A stretch of DNA of 64,000 bases. Source: Theropithecus gelada. Lineage: Eukaryota > Chordata > Mammalia > Primates > Cercopithecidae. Below, one piece after another: positions 1-10,516 of this stretch. The notes under the pieces are model-generated. The model did no database searches and had not been told where the DNA came from. It saw only the letters and a list, made by a program, of their open reading frames with translations. The position numbers were made by a program, and so were the translations under genes. The DNA lies in the NCBI RefSeq assembly GCF_003255815.1, contig NC_037674.1:2538753-2602752 (forward strand), in the 5' to 3' direction. Position 1 is the stretch's first letter. Every line of letters starts with the position of its first letter.

Positions 1-59
1 AGTCCTCATCACCCCCACTCCAGCTTTTACATTCTTTACCAGATGCCTTTCTTAACTCT

Positions 60-290
60 CTGAGCTGAGACCCTCCTAATAGTTTATTTCACACCCTGTG
101 CCTTCATCTGTCATGTACTGTCCAAGGCTGGTATCATCTGCTCTTGTGCCTGACCTCAGCTACTGTGTGAGCTCCATGGGCAGGTCTTCTCTCTGGTCCA
201 GTTTTCTATCTGTCGTGCATAGCACAGTGCCCAGAAGAGAGTCATTACTTTAAAATTTCTTGCTTAACTCAATAAATGTATAGGTCTATG
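60..290 (+). repeat. L2-like LINE 3' remnant
   Basis: The stretch has the usual wording of an L2 3' end: a 'gagctccatgggcaggt' core, then an 'agcacagtgcccag' core, ending in a 'ctcaataaatg' tail. It is heavily diverged and truncated. The assignment rests on these core phrases in the right order. An unrelated sequence is possible but less likely. Confidence 0.5.
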
Positions 291-2105
291 TAGATGTTCA
301 GCTGCTAGATATTATTAAGATGATGCTTATATGAATCATCCAGTTTCGATCAACAGAAACACGGGTAGCCATTGATTTGCTGATTTCTTTACATACCTAT
401 TTCACTTCTTAGATCAAAAAGAAAATGTAAACAAGGAGTTTGGATCAAGATTTTATTTTGTCTAAGGACAATTCAATGATATGTTTCCAGTCAATACACA
501 ATTCATCATCTTTATTCTGTAGCAGTTGTTGTAAAAACTATCATGGGCTTTACCCACCTTCTGGGTGTACCTTCTTGCTTTTATTTTCTGTGACCTGTGT
601 GGGTGACTTTTGGCAGAATTGAATTGAGAGAGGACTCAGATGAAACGACGGACCGATTGGTGTTAGCAATGTCCCAACCCGCCACTGAAGTAAGACAAGC
701 GTGATGAGGATGGCCAGGCACTTGCTGAATCAAAGGTCCTCTTTGTCAGAGGACAAAGATGACCTGGGGTCTGTATGTGCAGATGGAAACGACAAGGTCC
801 CTGCCTTTAAAAAAAAAAAAAAAATCCAAAAGATCAGAGAATTGAGGAAATGTTCAGACTGAGATCGTCCCTCTCTGATGTCTGGCTGGCCAGATCAGAG
901 AAGTAATAATCTGCCTATGTGCCAGACAGATACTGGGACCGTGGAGTGGGCACTTGCCATGTACTGCCCCAATCTTGATGTTACTTTCCTTGTTCAATGG
1001 AGGAGTGCATTGAAGCGCAGGGATGTTAGAAAGTTGCTCGACGAACTAGTGCAAGAGCCATTCTCAAACTCAGCCCTGATGGCTACAAATTAATGTCACA
1101 AGTCCCTCACCTGTCGGATCAGAGGGTATCAGACAGATATCAGTGGAGGGGGCAGTCTGGCGGGGGGGTGTAGGAGTGGCAGGGAGAGAGTGCTGGCACA
1201 CTGCAGAGAGGAAAAGTATGAACTAATTTAACGCTGCTCCCTTTCTTTAGATCAGGATGCAGCCACTTTTCAGAAAGTGACACATCTCGTTCTCCTTTTG
1301 GGGAAGGAGGGTGGATGTGGTATGAAGCCCACATCCCCACCCACCACACCTCCAGCACCTCCTGCTGTGGTCGCTTTTGAGTGCAGGTGGCCCGGGACCT
1401 ATCCTGTGCTGGCTCCGCTCCCATTGTGTTCTGTTGCAAAGCCCAGTGCAACTCTCTCTTGCATTTCCTCAAAAGGTGCATGGCAGCTCCTGCTCCACAA
1501 GGAATAAGGAAGGCCTCATGCACTCTCTTTGCCTGTCACTGCCCAAGAGCCAAGACTCTCCCCTAAGGTCCTCACCCAGGACGGTACACTTAGCGTGCTG
1601 CCCAAAACCACAGAGTAAACGCAGCACACTATGCTTCTGCTCAGCGATTTCTATTTCAGTGCTTCCTAGACTGTCCCTGTGTTTATCTCATGGAACAGCA
1701 GAATGTTCTACAGAGCTGAGCGCTGACAGGGAGGCTGATGTCAGGGGTCAGAGTTTCCTAAACTCACTGAATATTGTGATGATCCATGCATCTTTTTTAT
1801 AATGAACTATTTCTGGTCTGCTTAAAATAAGGAGGTCCCATTATGAAGGCCCCTTTGGCACCACTGGATTTCTCCCTAAATGATTTATAAAGGTTTGTCT
1901 TTAAAACAGTACACAGTCCATGCGGTGTGGTTCAGTTAGCCAAACACACCAGCAACAGCCCAGAGGTTCCACAGCTCCGCGTGCCTGCAGGCCCTCACAG
2001 TCAAGCAGCTGCTGGCGGTGGTTGTGGAAGTCTATCGCACTAACCAGTGTTCGCTGACAGCAGCCCCCCACTTTTACAAGGCCCCTTCTAATTTACAAAA
2101 GGCCT
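291..2105. other. No gene recognised; unassigned sequence
   Basis: I see no recognisable repeat family or convincing exon in this 1.8 kb. A short A run lies at about 809-824. Several short open frames occur on both strands around 1140-1800 where GC content is higher, but they overlap each other and have no recognisable domain. Very old repeats could be hidden here. Confidence 0.5.
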
Positions 2106-2109
2106 TTCT

Positions 2110-2215
2110 TTACCTGTATAGATCTTTGTTTAATTGTCACGAAAACCCGGTGGAGTAGATATTAAGGTGCACCTTTTCACAATGGGCAAAGGGAGGTTCC
2201 AGGTGACTAAGGCCC
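2110..2215 (+). repeat. MIR-like SINE fragment
   Basis: The order of a 'taattgtcacgaaaaccc' segment, a degenerate 'cacaatgggcaaagggagg' segment and a 'ccaggtgactaagg' segment follows the MIR core (ordered AT-rich head, then a 'gatgaggaaactgaggc'-like middle). Strongly diverged. No flanking duplication is visible, as expected for a MIR. Confidence 0.45.
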
Positions 2216-2745
2216 CTGGTGGGGTGTAGAGTCTATTAATAAACAGATGAGAGACACTCGTTCTTCCCTCCTACACGGGACTCTGATTTCATTCTCAGGG
2301 CCAGCACTGAGGGGTGGCAGGTGATACACTTAATGTGAAGGCCGCCACTACCCGTCATTCTGCTAAGAAGATTTGTACACAGTGTTTCACGGCACAGAGG
2401 GCGCTACCCAGGAAGAGAGGGAGGAAACACAGCAAACTCTAGAGGCTCCTTCCAGGTTTACAGAAGCCCACAGTCCATCTCCCCTCCCAGACATCAGTCT
2501 CCATGTGAATGCATCTTTTGTGTGTATATAAACACTGATATGTTTACTTACATAAAAGGCAAGAAAAAAGACTTAAAAGCCCATTATTAATAAAGTGAAA
2601 ACATGCCATAACTACCAAGCTCATTACACAGCTATGCTGGCCTTGGCAGCCTGCTGAGCCCAAGAGGCGATTTCATCTTTTTATTACTTAGTATTTTTAC
2701 TATTAACGGCATCTATTCTCATCCTTTTCTGTCACCCTGCAACTA
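2216..2745. other. Unassigned sequence upstream of LTR12
   Basis: No gene or confident repeat seen. Two short AT-rich stretches at about 2520-2610 and 2670-2720 interrupt otherwise mixed sequence. The LTR12 begins directly at 2746. Confidence 0.4.
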
Positions 2746-3482
2746 TGAGAAGTGAAGCCGGCTGGGCTTCTGCCTCAGGTGGGGACTTGGAGAACTTTTC
2801 TGCCTAGCTAAAGCATTGTAAACACACCAATCAGCGCTCTGTGTCTAGCTAAAGGTTTGTAAACACACCAATCAGCACTCTGTAAAAATGGACCAATCAG
2901 CTCTCTATAAAATGGACCAATCGGCGCTCTGTAAAATGGACCAATCAGCACTCTGTAAAATGGACCAATCTGGCCTCTGTAAAATGGGCCAATCAGCAGG
3001 CTGTGGGTGGGGCCAAATAAGGGAATAAAGCTGGCCACCTAAACCTGCAGCCAGCTTGGTCGGGTTCTATTGTAGGCGGTGGAAAGTTTGTATTTTAGCT
3101 GTGTGCAATAAATCTTACTGGTCATTCATTGAGTGTGCACCATGAGCTGTGATACTCGCTGCGAAGGTCTACAGCTTCACTCCTGAAGTCAGAAAGACCA
3201 CAAATCCACCGGTAGGAAGGAGGAGGAAACAACTCTGTATGTGCCATCTTTAAGAGTTGTAACACTCACTGCAGAGGTCTGTGGCTTCACTGCTGAAGTC
3301 TGCCGGGCCATTAACCCGCCACAAGGAGGAAACTCCAGACACATTGGAACATGAGAGGAAGAAACTCGGTACACACCATCTTTAAAAAGCGTAGCACTGA
3401 CCTGTGAGGGTCCGCAGCTTCATGCTTGAAGTCAGGGGCCAGTGACGCTAGAACATGCCGGAAGGAACCAATGGTGGGCACA
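2746..3482 (+). mobile_element. Solo LTR12-type LTR (HERV9 family)
   Basis: It starts with the family's TG opening ('tgagaagtgaagccggctgg') and carries the hallmark array of CCAAT repeats: seven copies between 2827 and 2993, each followed by a 'cagc.ctctg' spacer. An AATAAA-like promoter element lies at 3024 and an AATAAA poly(A) signal at 3107. The U5 part has several 'gtaacactcactgc.gaggtct' modules. Known for the family: the CCAAT array binds NF-Y and LTR12s act as promoters or enhancers in germ cells. No internal ERV sequence is attached. The 3' border is uncertain and no clear target duplication was found. The repetitive minus-strand open frame across the array is a by-product of the repeat. 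Confidence 0.88.
2827..2993 (+). promoter_or_regulatory. Seven-copy CCAAT array of the LTR12
   Basis: Seven CCAATC motifs at roughly 20-40 base spacing, six of them in 'accaatc' context. In the LTR12 family this tandem array is the NF-Y-binding enhancer that sits upstream of the LTR promoter. All seven copies keep the CCAAT core, although spacer bases differ. Function in this copy is inferred from the family only. Confidence 0.7.
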
Positions 3483-3769
3483 GTTAGGTATCAGCACAGA
3501 GGGGCCACAAGTTTATGGGCATCTGAAGAAAGAATTGCGTATCTCATCAGTTTCCCCACACGGGAGTCTTTTGAGCTCTTTTTGTGTACATACTAATTAA
3601 AGGAATGACTCAACCTTAAGCCAGACTGGAGTTGAGTCTCCGTGAGTCCGTTTTCTCATGTCTCATTCTGCCGTGGAAAAGTGAAACACAAGCCACCGTG
3701 TGGCCTTTAAACACAACATTGTCTTACTTTCTGTGTCTTGTCGCAGACCTAGGGAGGTGTAAGTAGGCT
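3483..3769. other. Spacer between two LTRs
   Basis: About 290 bases with no confident family assignment. Part of it may be an LTR12 3' extension or an older LTR remnant. The last bases hold the 5' copy of the GGCT duplication (3766-3769) of the next LTR. Confidence 0.4.
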
Positions 3770-4386
3770 TGGCGGAGGCACCCAAACCAGAGAGATTCCA
3801 TTCTGCGTAAGGGCTGGGTAAAATGAGGCTGAGGCCTGCTGGGCAGCATTCCCAGGAGGGTAGGCATTATGTAAGTCAGGGGGTGAGGTGGGAGCCTAGT
3901 ACAAAATACAGGTCACACAGACCGTGCTGATAAAATAGCAGTAAAGAAGCTGGCCAAAACCCAGCAAAAGCAAGATGGCAATGAAAGTCACCTCTAGTTC
4001 TTACTGGTTATTACAGTAGTTACAATGCATTGGAATGCTAAAAGACACTCCCATCAAAGCCATGACAGCTGACAGGTACCATGGCAGCATCTAGAAGTTA
4101 CCCTATGTGGTCTAGAAAGGGGAGGAACCCTGGGTTCCTGGAATTTCCCACCCCTTTCCCAGAAAAACTCGTGAATAATCTACCGCTTGTTTAACACATA
4201 ATCCCGAAACAACTCCATACTCAGTTGAGCAGCCCATACCACTGCTCTGCCTGTGGAGTGGCCATTCTTTCATTCGTTTACTTTCTTAATAAACTCGTCG
4301 TCACTTTATGGACTCACCCTGAATTCTTTCTTGAAGGTCCAAGAACCCTCTCTTGGGGTCAAGATCGTGGCTCCTTGCCACTAGCA
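3770..4386 (+). mobile_element. Solo LTR of a class I ERV, GGCT duplication
   Basis: The element runs from TG at 3770 to CA at 4386 and is flanked by the same four bases, GGCT, at 3766-3769 and 4387-4390. Internal landmarks fit an LTR: a 'catggca' block, an 'aaggggaggaaccc' block, a 'cttaataaactcg' poly(A) region at about 4285-4300 and a U5 segment of 'gaattctttcttg' followed by 'ccctctcttggggtc'. The 617-base length and 4-bp duplication suit a gamma-type ERV. I recognise the U5 wording from primate LTRs but cannot name the subfamily. No provirus body is present. Confidence 0.75.
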
Positions 4387-4611
4387 GGCTGAGGGGCACC
4401 CATGGCATCTGCTCTGAGTTCCTCAGAGAACTAGGAAGAGTCTCATGTGAAAGACCAAGGCTCACCTCCCCCAAGAACAGCCGGGAAAAGGGGAGAAGGA
4501 AGGGAGGTCACAGGGTCAGAGGGCCTGGGAAGGCGGCAGGTGAAAGGCGCCGAGCTCTGAGCTCATCTCCTTGTCTCCCTGGGAAAGAAACAGTGTGGTG
4601 TTCCTGGTTCC

Positions 4612-4862
4612 AGGTGAACATGCGCACCCTGGCGGCGGAGCGGCCCAAGCGCTGGCTGAGGGGCCCGCGACCCAGGGCGCCCCGCGCCCGACCCCTGCCG
4701 CTCCCACTCCCCGCCGGCAGGGGACGGCATTTCTGTCTGGGACAGCTGGCCCGCGTTTTGGTAACACGTCATAACAAGCCGCGGCGTTCAAACCCGGAAG
4801 CGCCCAAAGGGACCGAAAGTGTTTCCCGCCCGGATCCCGGTGGGCGGTGGGGTTTCTGCCTT
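4612..4862. promoter_or_regulatory. Compact CpG island
   Basis: Roughly 27 CpG dinucleotides fall in about 250 bases here, far above the flanks. It lies 230 bases after the end of the LTR and about 70 bases before RNASEH2B-like sequence starts. CpG density of this kind in a primate genome usually marks a germline-unmethylated promoter or a recently inserted GC-rich sequence. I see no TATA box. It does not match the RNASEH2B 5' UTR as I remember it, so it seems not to belong to the retrocopy. The open frames through it (for example 4353-4865) are what stop-poor GC-rich DNA would give by chance. Confidence 0.55.
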
Positions 4863-4929
4863 TAGTGTCCCCCACCTGGCAGCTGGCCCTGCTTCTGTGA
4901 TCCTACTGGGTTGGAACCAGGGATCCAGT

Positions 4930-5822
4930 AGGCTCGAAGTGGCCTCAGACGAATATTTAGAAGATGTTTCAAAGAAGGTGAAAAGTGGGCTAATGTTTGT
5001 AAAACTGGTTAACTGGTGTTCAGGAGACGGAGCCATTTAGTTGTTCGCTATGTGTCTACAGCAGCTGTTTGAAGTAAAAGTTTTCAACCATTCTTGGTTT
5101 ATAAATCAATCAGTTCAATCAAGAGGCCGTCTCCACTTTGCCACACCTGTGGATCCTCTAGTTCTGCTGCTCCACTACCTCATAAAGGCTGATGAGGAGG
5201 GGAAGTTTCAGCCCCTCCCTATCAAGTTGTGGTGGATAACGTGTTTGCAAATTGCATCTTGTTGCTGAAACTTACTGAACTTGAGAAGTTACTTCACCGT
5301 GTGACAGAGGAAAAAGAAATAGACAACAAGAAATATTACAAGTACAGCGAAAAGAAGACATTAAAGTGGCTGGAAGAAAAGGTTAAACTACGGCAGCATT
5401 AAAAACCAGTAATGTGAATGTCATTTCCCGGGTACAGTCAACTGCATTTTTCTCTGGTGACCAAGTTTCCGCTGACAAGGAAGAGGATTATATTCTTTAT
5501 GACCATGGCCTGATATCTGATTACATCCCTAAAGAATTAAGTAATGACTTATCTAAATACTTAAAGCTTCCAGAACCTTCAGCCTCATTGCCAAATCCTC
5601 CATCAAAGCAAATAAGGTTATCAGATGAGCCTGTAGAAGCAAAAGAAGATTACACTAAGTTTAATACTAAGGATTTGAAGACTGAAAAGAAAAATAGCAA
5701 AATGACGCAGCTCAGAAGGCTTTGGCTAAAGCTGACAAGAGTGGAATGAAAAGTATTGATACCTTTTTTTGGCGTAAAAAATTAAAAATGGGAAAGGTTT
5801 GAAACTTTGGAAAAAAAAAAAA
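4930..5822 (+). pseudogene. RNASEH2B: Processed pseudogene of RNASEH2B
   Basis: This is an intronless copy of the mRNA for subunit B of ribonuclease H2, the nuclear enzyme that removes RNA from DNA hybrids. Recognisable peptides in order are GLMFVKLVN (about 4988), CLQQLFEVKVF, INQSVQS, HFATPVDPL, LLHYLIKAD, EGKFQPL, KYYKYS, VQSTAFFSGDQ, DYIPKEL, LSKYLKLPEPSASLPNPPS and KEDYTKFNTKDLK. The PCNA-binding MKSIDTFF motif is at 5746. The first 15-20 codons are missing or unrecognisable. Lesions include a TAG stop at 5038, a 2-base insertion near 5215, small in-frame losses and further frameshifts after 5270 and near 5705. The 5414-5749 stretch is still open for 111 codons. The normal stop is at 5800-5802 and a poly(A) tract follows at 5811. 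No target duplication was found. Confidence 0.95.
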
Positions 5823-6849
5823 GAGACAGTGTGACCTGAGGTAGTGAGGACCGAGAGTGGACAAGGGCTGGTTGTCTTCTCTCCAGCTGGGCTGACAGTG
5901 GGAAGCATCCCATGGTACAAGGTGAGTTTGGTAAGTAAAACCTTTTGTGTATGTGTCAAAAGATTCGTAAGTGCTTGGGACAGAATGATGGAAACAAGAT
6001 TTAGCAAGACCCCAACCGCCAAAAAAGGTTTAGAGGTTGCAGCTGTAGGGAAACTCATACAGTATGAGTCAAGAGTGAGATAATGTTCCCTCTTTCCCAC
6101 CCAAATAACTTACGAGACTTTAGGTGGCAGTTTAATTTATCTGTGATGGCTTAATCCACACTGGCCGACAGTAACAGGAAAGCAGCAGCATCCCAGGGCA
6201 GAGGCACCGGCCAGGGAGGAGACGGACTTCCCTGGAGCAGCTGAAGGAAACAGTCAGGTCTGAGGAGCTCAGGAGCAGAGTCAGGGAACTGGTGCTTCAT
6301 TCAACCCACATGGGGTTTCCAGCGTGATTTGAACTGACGTTTAAAATTCAGACTGTGTCACATATACATCTAGATTCTGCTTTTTCTCATACTTGTTGCA
6401 TTTTCCCATGAGACAGCCATTGTGTGCACCCCAGCTGGACCCACCCCCAGCCCCGACCACGGGGACCAGGGCTGCCATTGGTTAACACCTGTCATGAACT
6501 TTATACTGAGGCTTTTCTTCTGGTAAGAGAGAGAGTTCTCTGTATCTGTGTCCATTAAAAGCAGCATAATGAGATTTTAAGAGTACGTGAAGAATGTTTT
6601 TGTAAGTTTAATGCAAGGAGCAAGTCCATTTCTCTCCTTTATTTGCCTGGATTCTGTAAAATGTCTAAAATCTTGACATCTAAGCCATTTGGCAAAGGAA
6701 ATAGCTGAAGGATGTAGAATAATTAGCCCAGAAAAGAGAACACCTGGGTACTATAAGAGGTTAGGCTCTAATATATGTAAGATTGTCACAAGGGGGAAAT
6801 ATTGAACTTGACCTGCAGGGCTACATAAACTCAACCACCAGTTGCAAGA
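5823..6849. other. Unassigned sequence
   Basis: About 1 kb between the RNASEH2B retrocopy and an old L1. No repeat family or exon is convincing. The short open frames on both strands look random. The last 150 bases become A-rich and may already contain diverged L1 sequence. Confidence 0.4.
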
Positions 6850-7261
6850 GATGTATCTAAAATAGAAAAATACAGAAAGATTGAAAGTTAAAAGCATCTG
6901 TGGTCCAATTACTTTTTAAAAAGTAATTTAAAAGATTTAAAAAGGTATTTCATGCAAACACGAAACAAAAGAAAGTGCACCTAATTTAATATCTGTCAAG
7001 GAAGATTTTATGGGAAAATATTATGCAAAAAAGTGATATCACATAAGAATAAAAGATCTAATTCATCAGGAAGACCTGTCAATTCTAGATATGAAGGCAC
7101 CTTATAATACAGTTTCAAACCATTTTAAAATTTTAACAGAATTACAAGAAAAATCACATCTACAATAGTGGGAGACTTTATTCTGCCACTCTATGACTGA
7201 TAAAACAATTATACCCCCCCAAAAAAAACAACCAGTAAGAATATAAAAGATTTGGACAACA

Positions 7262-7561
7262 ATACAAGTTGAGCATTCCTAGTCCAAAAATCCGTAATCC
7301 AAAATGCTGCAATATCTGAAACTTTTTGAGTGCTGACATTGAAGCCACCAAGTAGAAAATTCCACATCTGACCTCACGTGGTGGAGTCAAAAACGCAGGC
7401 TATGTGTATAAGCTGTGTACAACACATTGATGAATTTCATGTTTAGACTTGGGTCTCATGCTCAAGATATCTCATTATGTATATGCAAATGTTCCAGAAT
7501 CTGATGTCTGAAACACTTATGGTCCCAGGTGTTTCAAATAAGAGATACTTAGCCTGTATTA
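7262..7561 (-). mobile_element. MER2-like Tigger DNA transposon
   Basis: Non-autonomous mariner/Tigger-type element. The ends are inverted: 'caagttgagcattcctagtc' at the left and the complement of 'caggctaagtatctctta' at the right. Both sides abut TA, the expected target. The internal 'actttttgagtgctgacat' and 'tcatgctcaagatatctcat' match longer MER2 relatives. It carries no transposase frame. It interrupts the L1, whose ORF2 text resumes just after it at about 7562. Confidence 0.8.
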
Positions 7562-8248
7562 GTAAATATGATTTAATTGACATACATGGAACACTGTAGT
7601 CAATAGCTACAGAATACATTCGTTCCAAGCACGCACAGAATATTTAACAAAACTGACTGTCCACTGTACCATAACACAGAGCTCTACTAATTTCATAAAA
7701 GTGAAATCATGCAAAATAAGTTTTCTGACCACAATGCAGTTGGACTAAAAATCAATTACATATCAGGAAGGTGTTTAAACTAAAAAGAAAAAAATCAATT
7801 ACATAGGTAACTTGAAAATTGATATATGGAAATAATTATTCCTCTAAATAAATATATGGGTCAAAGAAGACATCCCAGCAGAATCTAGAAAACAATTTGA
7901 AATGAATTTTAAGGATAAAATATATACCAAAACATAGAGGAAAATTTACAGAATAAAAAAAGATAGAAAATAAATGAGGCTATCACAAGAAACATAAAAG
8001 GAATAGCAAATTTAGTAATCTGCCTCCTCCCCAAAAGAAGAAACAAGAAAATAATAGAACAAATGCAGAAATAGATAAATTAGAAAACAAGTGTATGATA
8101 GAAAGGATTAAACAATCTAAAGTTTAATTCTTGGAATAACTTTAAAAATTTAATAAAATTTAATGTGAGACTTATCAAGAAAAACCTAGCGGGAGGGATT
8201 TTTAAAAGATCATCACAAAGGTCATTATGATTTAAAAATGAGGGCATC

Positions 8249-8359
8249 GGGAGGTGGAGGTTGCAGTGAGCGGAGATTGCACCATTGCACTCCAGCCTGG
8301 CGACAGAGCTAGATTCCGTCTCAAAAAAGAAAAAATAAATAAATAAAAATTTTTAAAAA
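8249..8359 (+). mobile_element. Severely 5'-truncated Alu tail with 19-bp duplication
   Basis: Only the last third of the Alu right arm is present ('ggaggttgcagtgagcggag' onward) plus an A-rich tail. It is bounded by a perfect 19-base direct repeat ('atttaaaaatgagggcatc') at 8230-8248 and 8360-8378. The repeat shows that the fragment was inserted as it stands, rather than being cut down later. Alu insertions are normally full length, so this is an unusual product of target-primed reverse transcription. Confidence 0.9.
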
Positions 8360-9182
8360 ATTTAAAAATGAGGGCATCACAAGGATACTGCAAATATCAC
8401 AGGAGGAAATTATAATAATACTAATGCTAATATATTTGACAATTTAGATTAAATGGACAAACAATAGAAAAATACAACCAATAATAGAAAATGTGGAATC
8501 CTATAATTATTAGAGAAATTGAAACTGTAATTATAAACCTTCTCACAAAGAAAACTCCAGGCCCAGCTGGTTTTACCAGTTAATTCTGTCACACATTTAA
8601 GGAATAAAAACCACCAATCTTGCTTAATTATTTCAGGGACTAGGAAAAAAAAACATTAAATATCCCACAACCTGTTTTTATGTAAACCAGCATAACTTTC
8701 GTTCCAAGAACTGACAAGAAAAAAAAAAAAGAAATTGTAGAAAGGAAAATTACAGGTCCAAATCTGGCATGGACTTAGCTGGAAAAAATATAAACAAAAT
8801 AATATTAGATATAATCTGAAACTATAGTAAAAGAATAATTCCACACAAACAAGTTTATTTATTCTAAGAGTGCAAGAGTGGTTTAAAGCAAGAGGTTGAA
8901 TAAAAATCAATCATTTTAATTTACCATATTAACAGAATGAAAGAAAATTTATAGGGTTATTTTAATAGATGAAGAAAAAGTATAATGAAATCTAATACCC
9001 ATCGTTATAAAATCTGTTACTCCACCGGGAGTGTAATAGAACTTTCTTAATCTGATGAGGAACATTGCTCAGTTTCATTCCATTTGAGATTGGGAATGAG
9101 ATAAAATATGCCTGCCCTTACCACTGCTATTCAACAGCATATTGAAGGTTTAACCAATTCATTAAGTCAAGGAATACAAATA

Positions 9183-9476
9183 GGCCAGGCGCGATATCTC
9201 ATACCTGTAATCCCAACACTTTGGGAGGCCGAGGCAGGTGGATCGCTTGAGCCCAAGAGTTCAAGACCAACCTGGGCAACATGGCTAAACCCCATCTCTA
9301 CAAAAAACATGAAAACTAGCCAGGTGTGGTGGTGTGTGCCTGTAATCCCAGCTACTTGGGAGGCTGAGGTGAGAGGATGGCTTGGGCCCTGAAGGTCAAG
9401 GTTGCAGTGAGCCAAGATTGCACCACTGCACTCCAGCCTGGGCAACAGAGCAAGACCCTGTCTCAAAAGAAAAAAG
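9183..9476 (+). mobile_element. Full-length Alu, probably AluJ
   Basis: Both arms are present with the A-rich linker ('ctacaaaaaacatgaaaac') and a poly(A) tail. Many substitutions and AluJ-like bases such as 'gggcaacatggctaaacccc' suggest an old copy. It is inserted in the L1 ORF2 text. Open frames here (9108-9392 plus, 9167-9577 minus) are Alu by-products. Confidence 0.9.
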
Positions 9477-10083
9477 ATGGAAATAAAAATTAGAAGGGTT
9501 AAAAAAGAAGAGATGAAAACAGTCATCTTATTTGAAGATGATGTAATTATAATTATATTTGTAGAAAATGTAAACAAATTTACAGATAAATTATTGAATC
9601 AATAAGTGAGTTCAGCAACTTTGCTAACATAAGATCAATTTAAAAATCAACTGAAATTCGGTATGTCACCAACATACAATAAAATACATAAAGTAAAATT
9701 TTGCAGTTTGACACAGTTTACAATAATAAAGGATTCTAAAAGTTAAAAACATATTTAATAAAGGATGTGCAAGATTGCTACACTGAAACTATGAAATATT
9801 ACTAAAATAAATTAGAAAAGACCTAAAGGGAAGCTGCCAAGTTAGTGGATTGGAAGACTCAATATTGTAAAAATATATTGATCTCTGAAGTTAATTATCA
9901 ATTCCCTCCCAGTCCAATGCTAATAAGGATTTTTTGTGGGAGAAGGGGACTTGAAAAAAATTTACATAGACATGGGGAGCGCCAAGATTATCCAAGACAC
10001 TCTTAAAGAAGAAGGATAAGTCAAAAGGTTTTGCTCCGTGAATATCAAGACTTATAATTAAACTACAGTAATTAAAACAGTAT

Positions 10084-10340
10084 TTTTTTAAATTTGCATT
10101 GTGTACGTTGAAGGTATACAACATGATATTATAAAATATATATATATAGTAAAATGCTTACTATAGTGGAACAAATTAACATATCTATCATCTCACAGAG
10201 TTGCCCATTCTCCCCTCTGTTGCAAGAGCAACTATAGTGTACTCATTTAGCAAAATTTCTGAATGTGATACACTAGTATTAACAATTGTCCTCATGTAGG
10301 TTAGATCTTTTCACTTGCTTATCCTACATATTTACTAATT
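10084..10340 (-). mobile_element. Antisense L1 3' UTR fragment inside the older L1
   Basis: 'gaaggtatacaacatgat', 'acaaattaacatatctatca' and 'tcatctcacagagttg' follow the antisense order of the L1MA/L1PB 3' UTR. The host L1 ORF2 breaks at 'aaactacagtaattaaaaca' and resumes at 'gtattgttggcataagaat', so this is a nested insertion. The T run at about 10083-10090 is its reversed poly(A) tail. Confidence 0.7.
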
Positions 10341-10516
10341 TGTATTGTTGGCATAAGAATTAAAGAGACTAACAGCAGAGGAAGTGTAGAAACAGATTCA
10401 CATGCATATGAATACTTAATTTCTGGTTAATTTGGTACCAAAATCATAGAGGAGAAACATTATTTTCAATAAATGTACTAGGTCAATTGAATATCCGTAT
10501 AAAAAAAATTGACTGT

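Noticed and set aside
2808..3038. Minus-strand open frame with a repeated IGPFYR-like peptide
   Set aside because: It is the translation of the LTR12 CCAAT array. A similar frame appears in the second LTR12 at 45394-45687. Repeat structure of DNA explains it fully.
4353..4865. 170-codon plus-strand frame across the LTR end and CpG island
   Set aside because: GC-rich DNA has few stop codons, frames overlap on the other strand (4516-4875), and no domain or homology is visible.
4930..5822. Functional RNASEH2B retrogene
   Set aside because: An early TAG at 5038, a frameshift near 5215 and later shifts prevent a full-length product. The 111-codon open remainder lacks the N-terminal part needed to assemble with subunits A and C.
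10084..10340. Internal deletion or rearrangement of the host L1
   Set aside because: The text is a recognisable antisense L1 3' UTR with a reversed tail and the host ORF2 resumes on the far side, so nested insertion is simpler.
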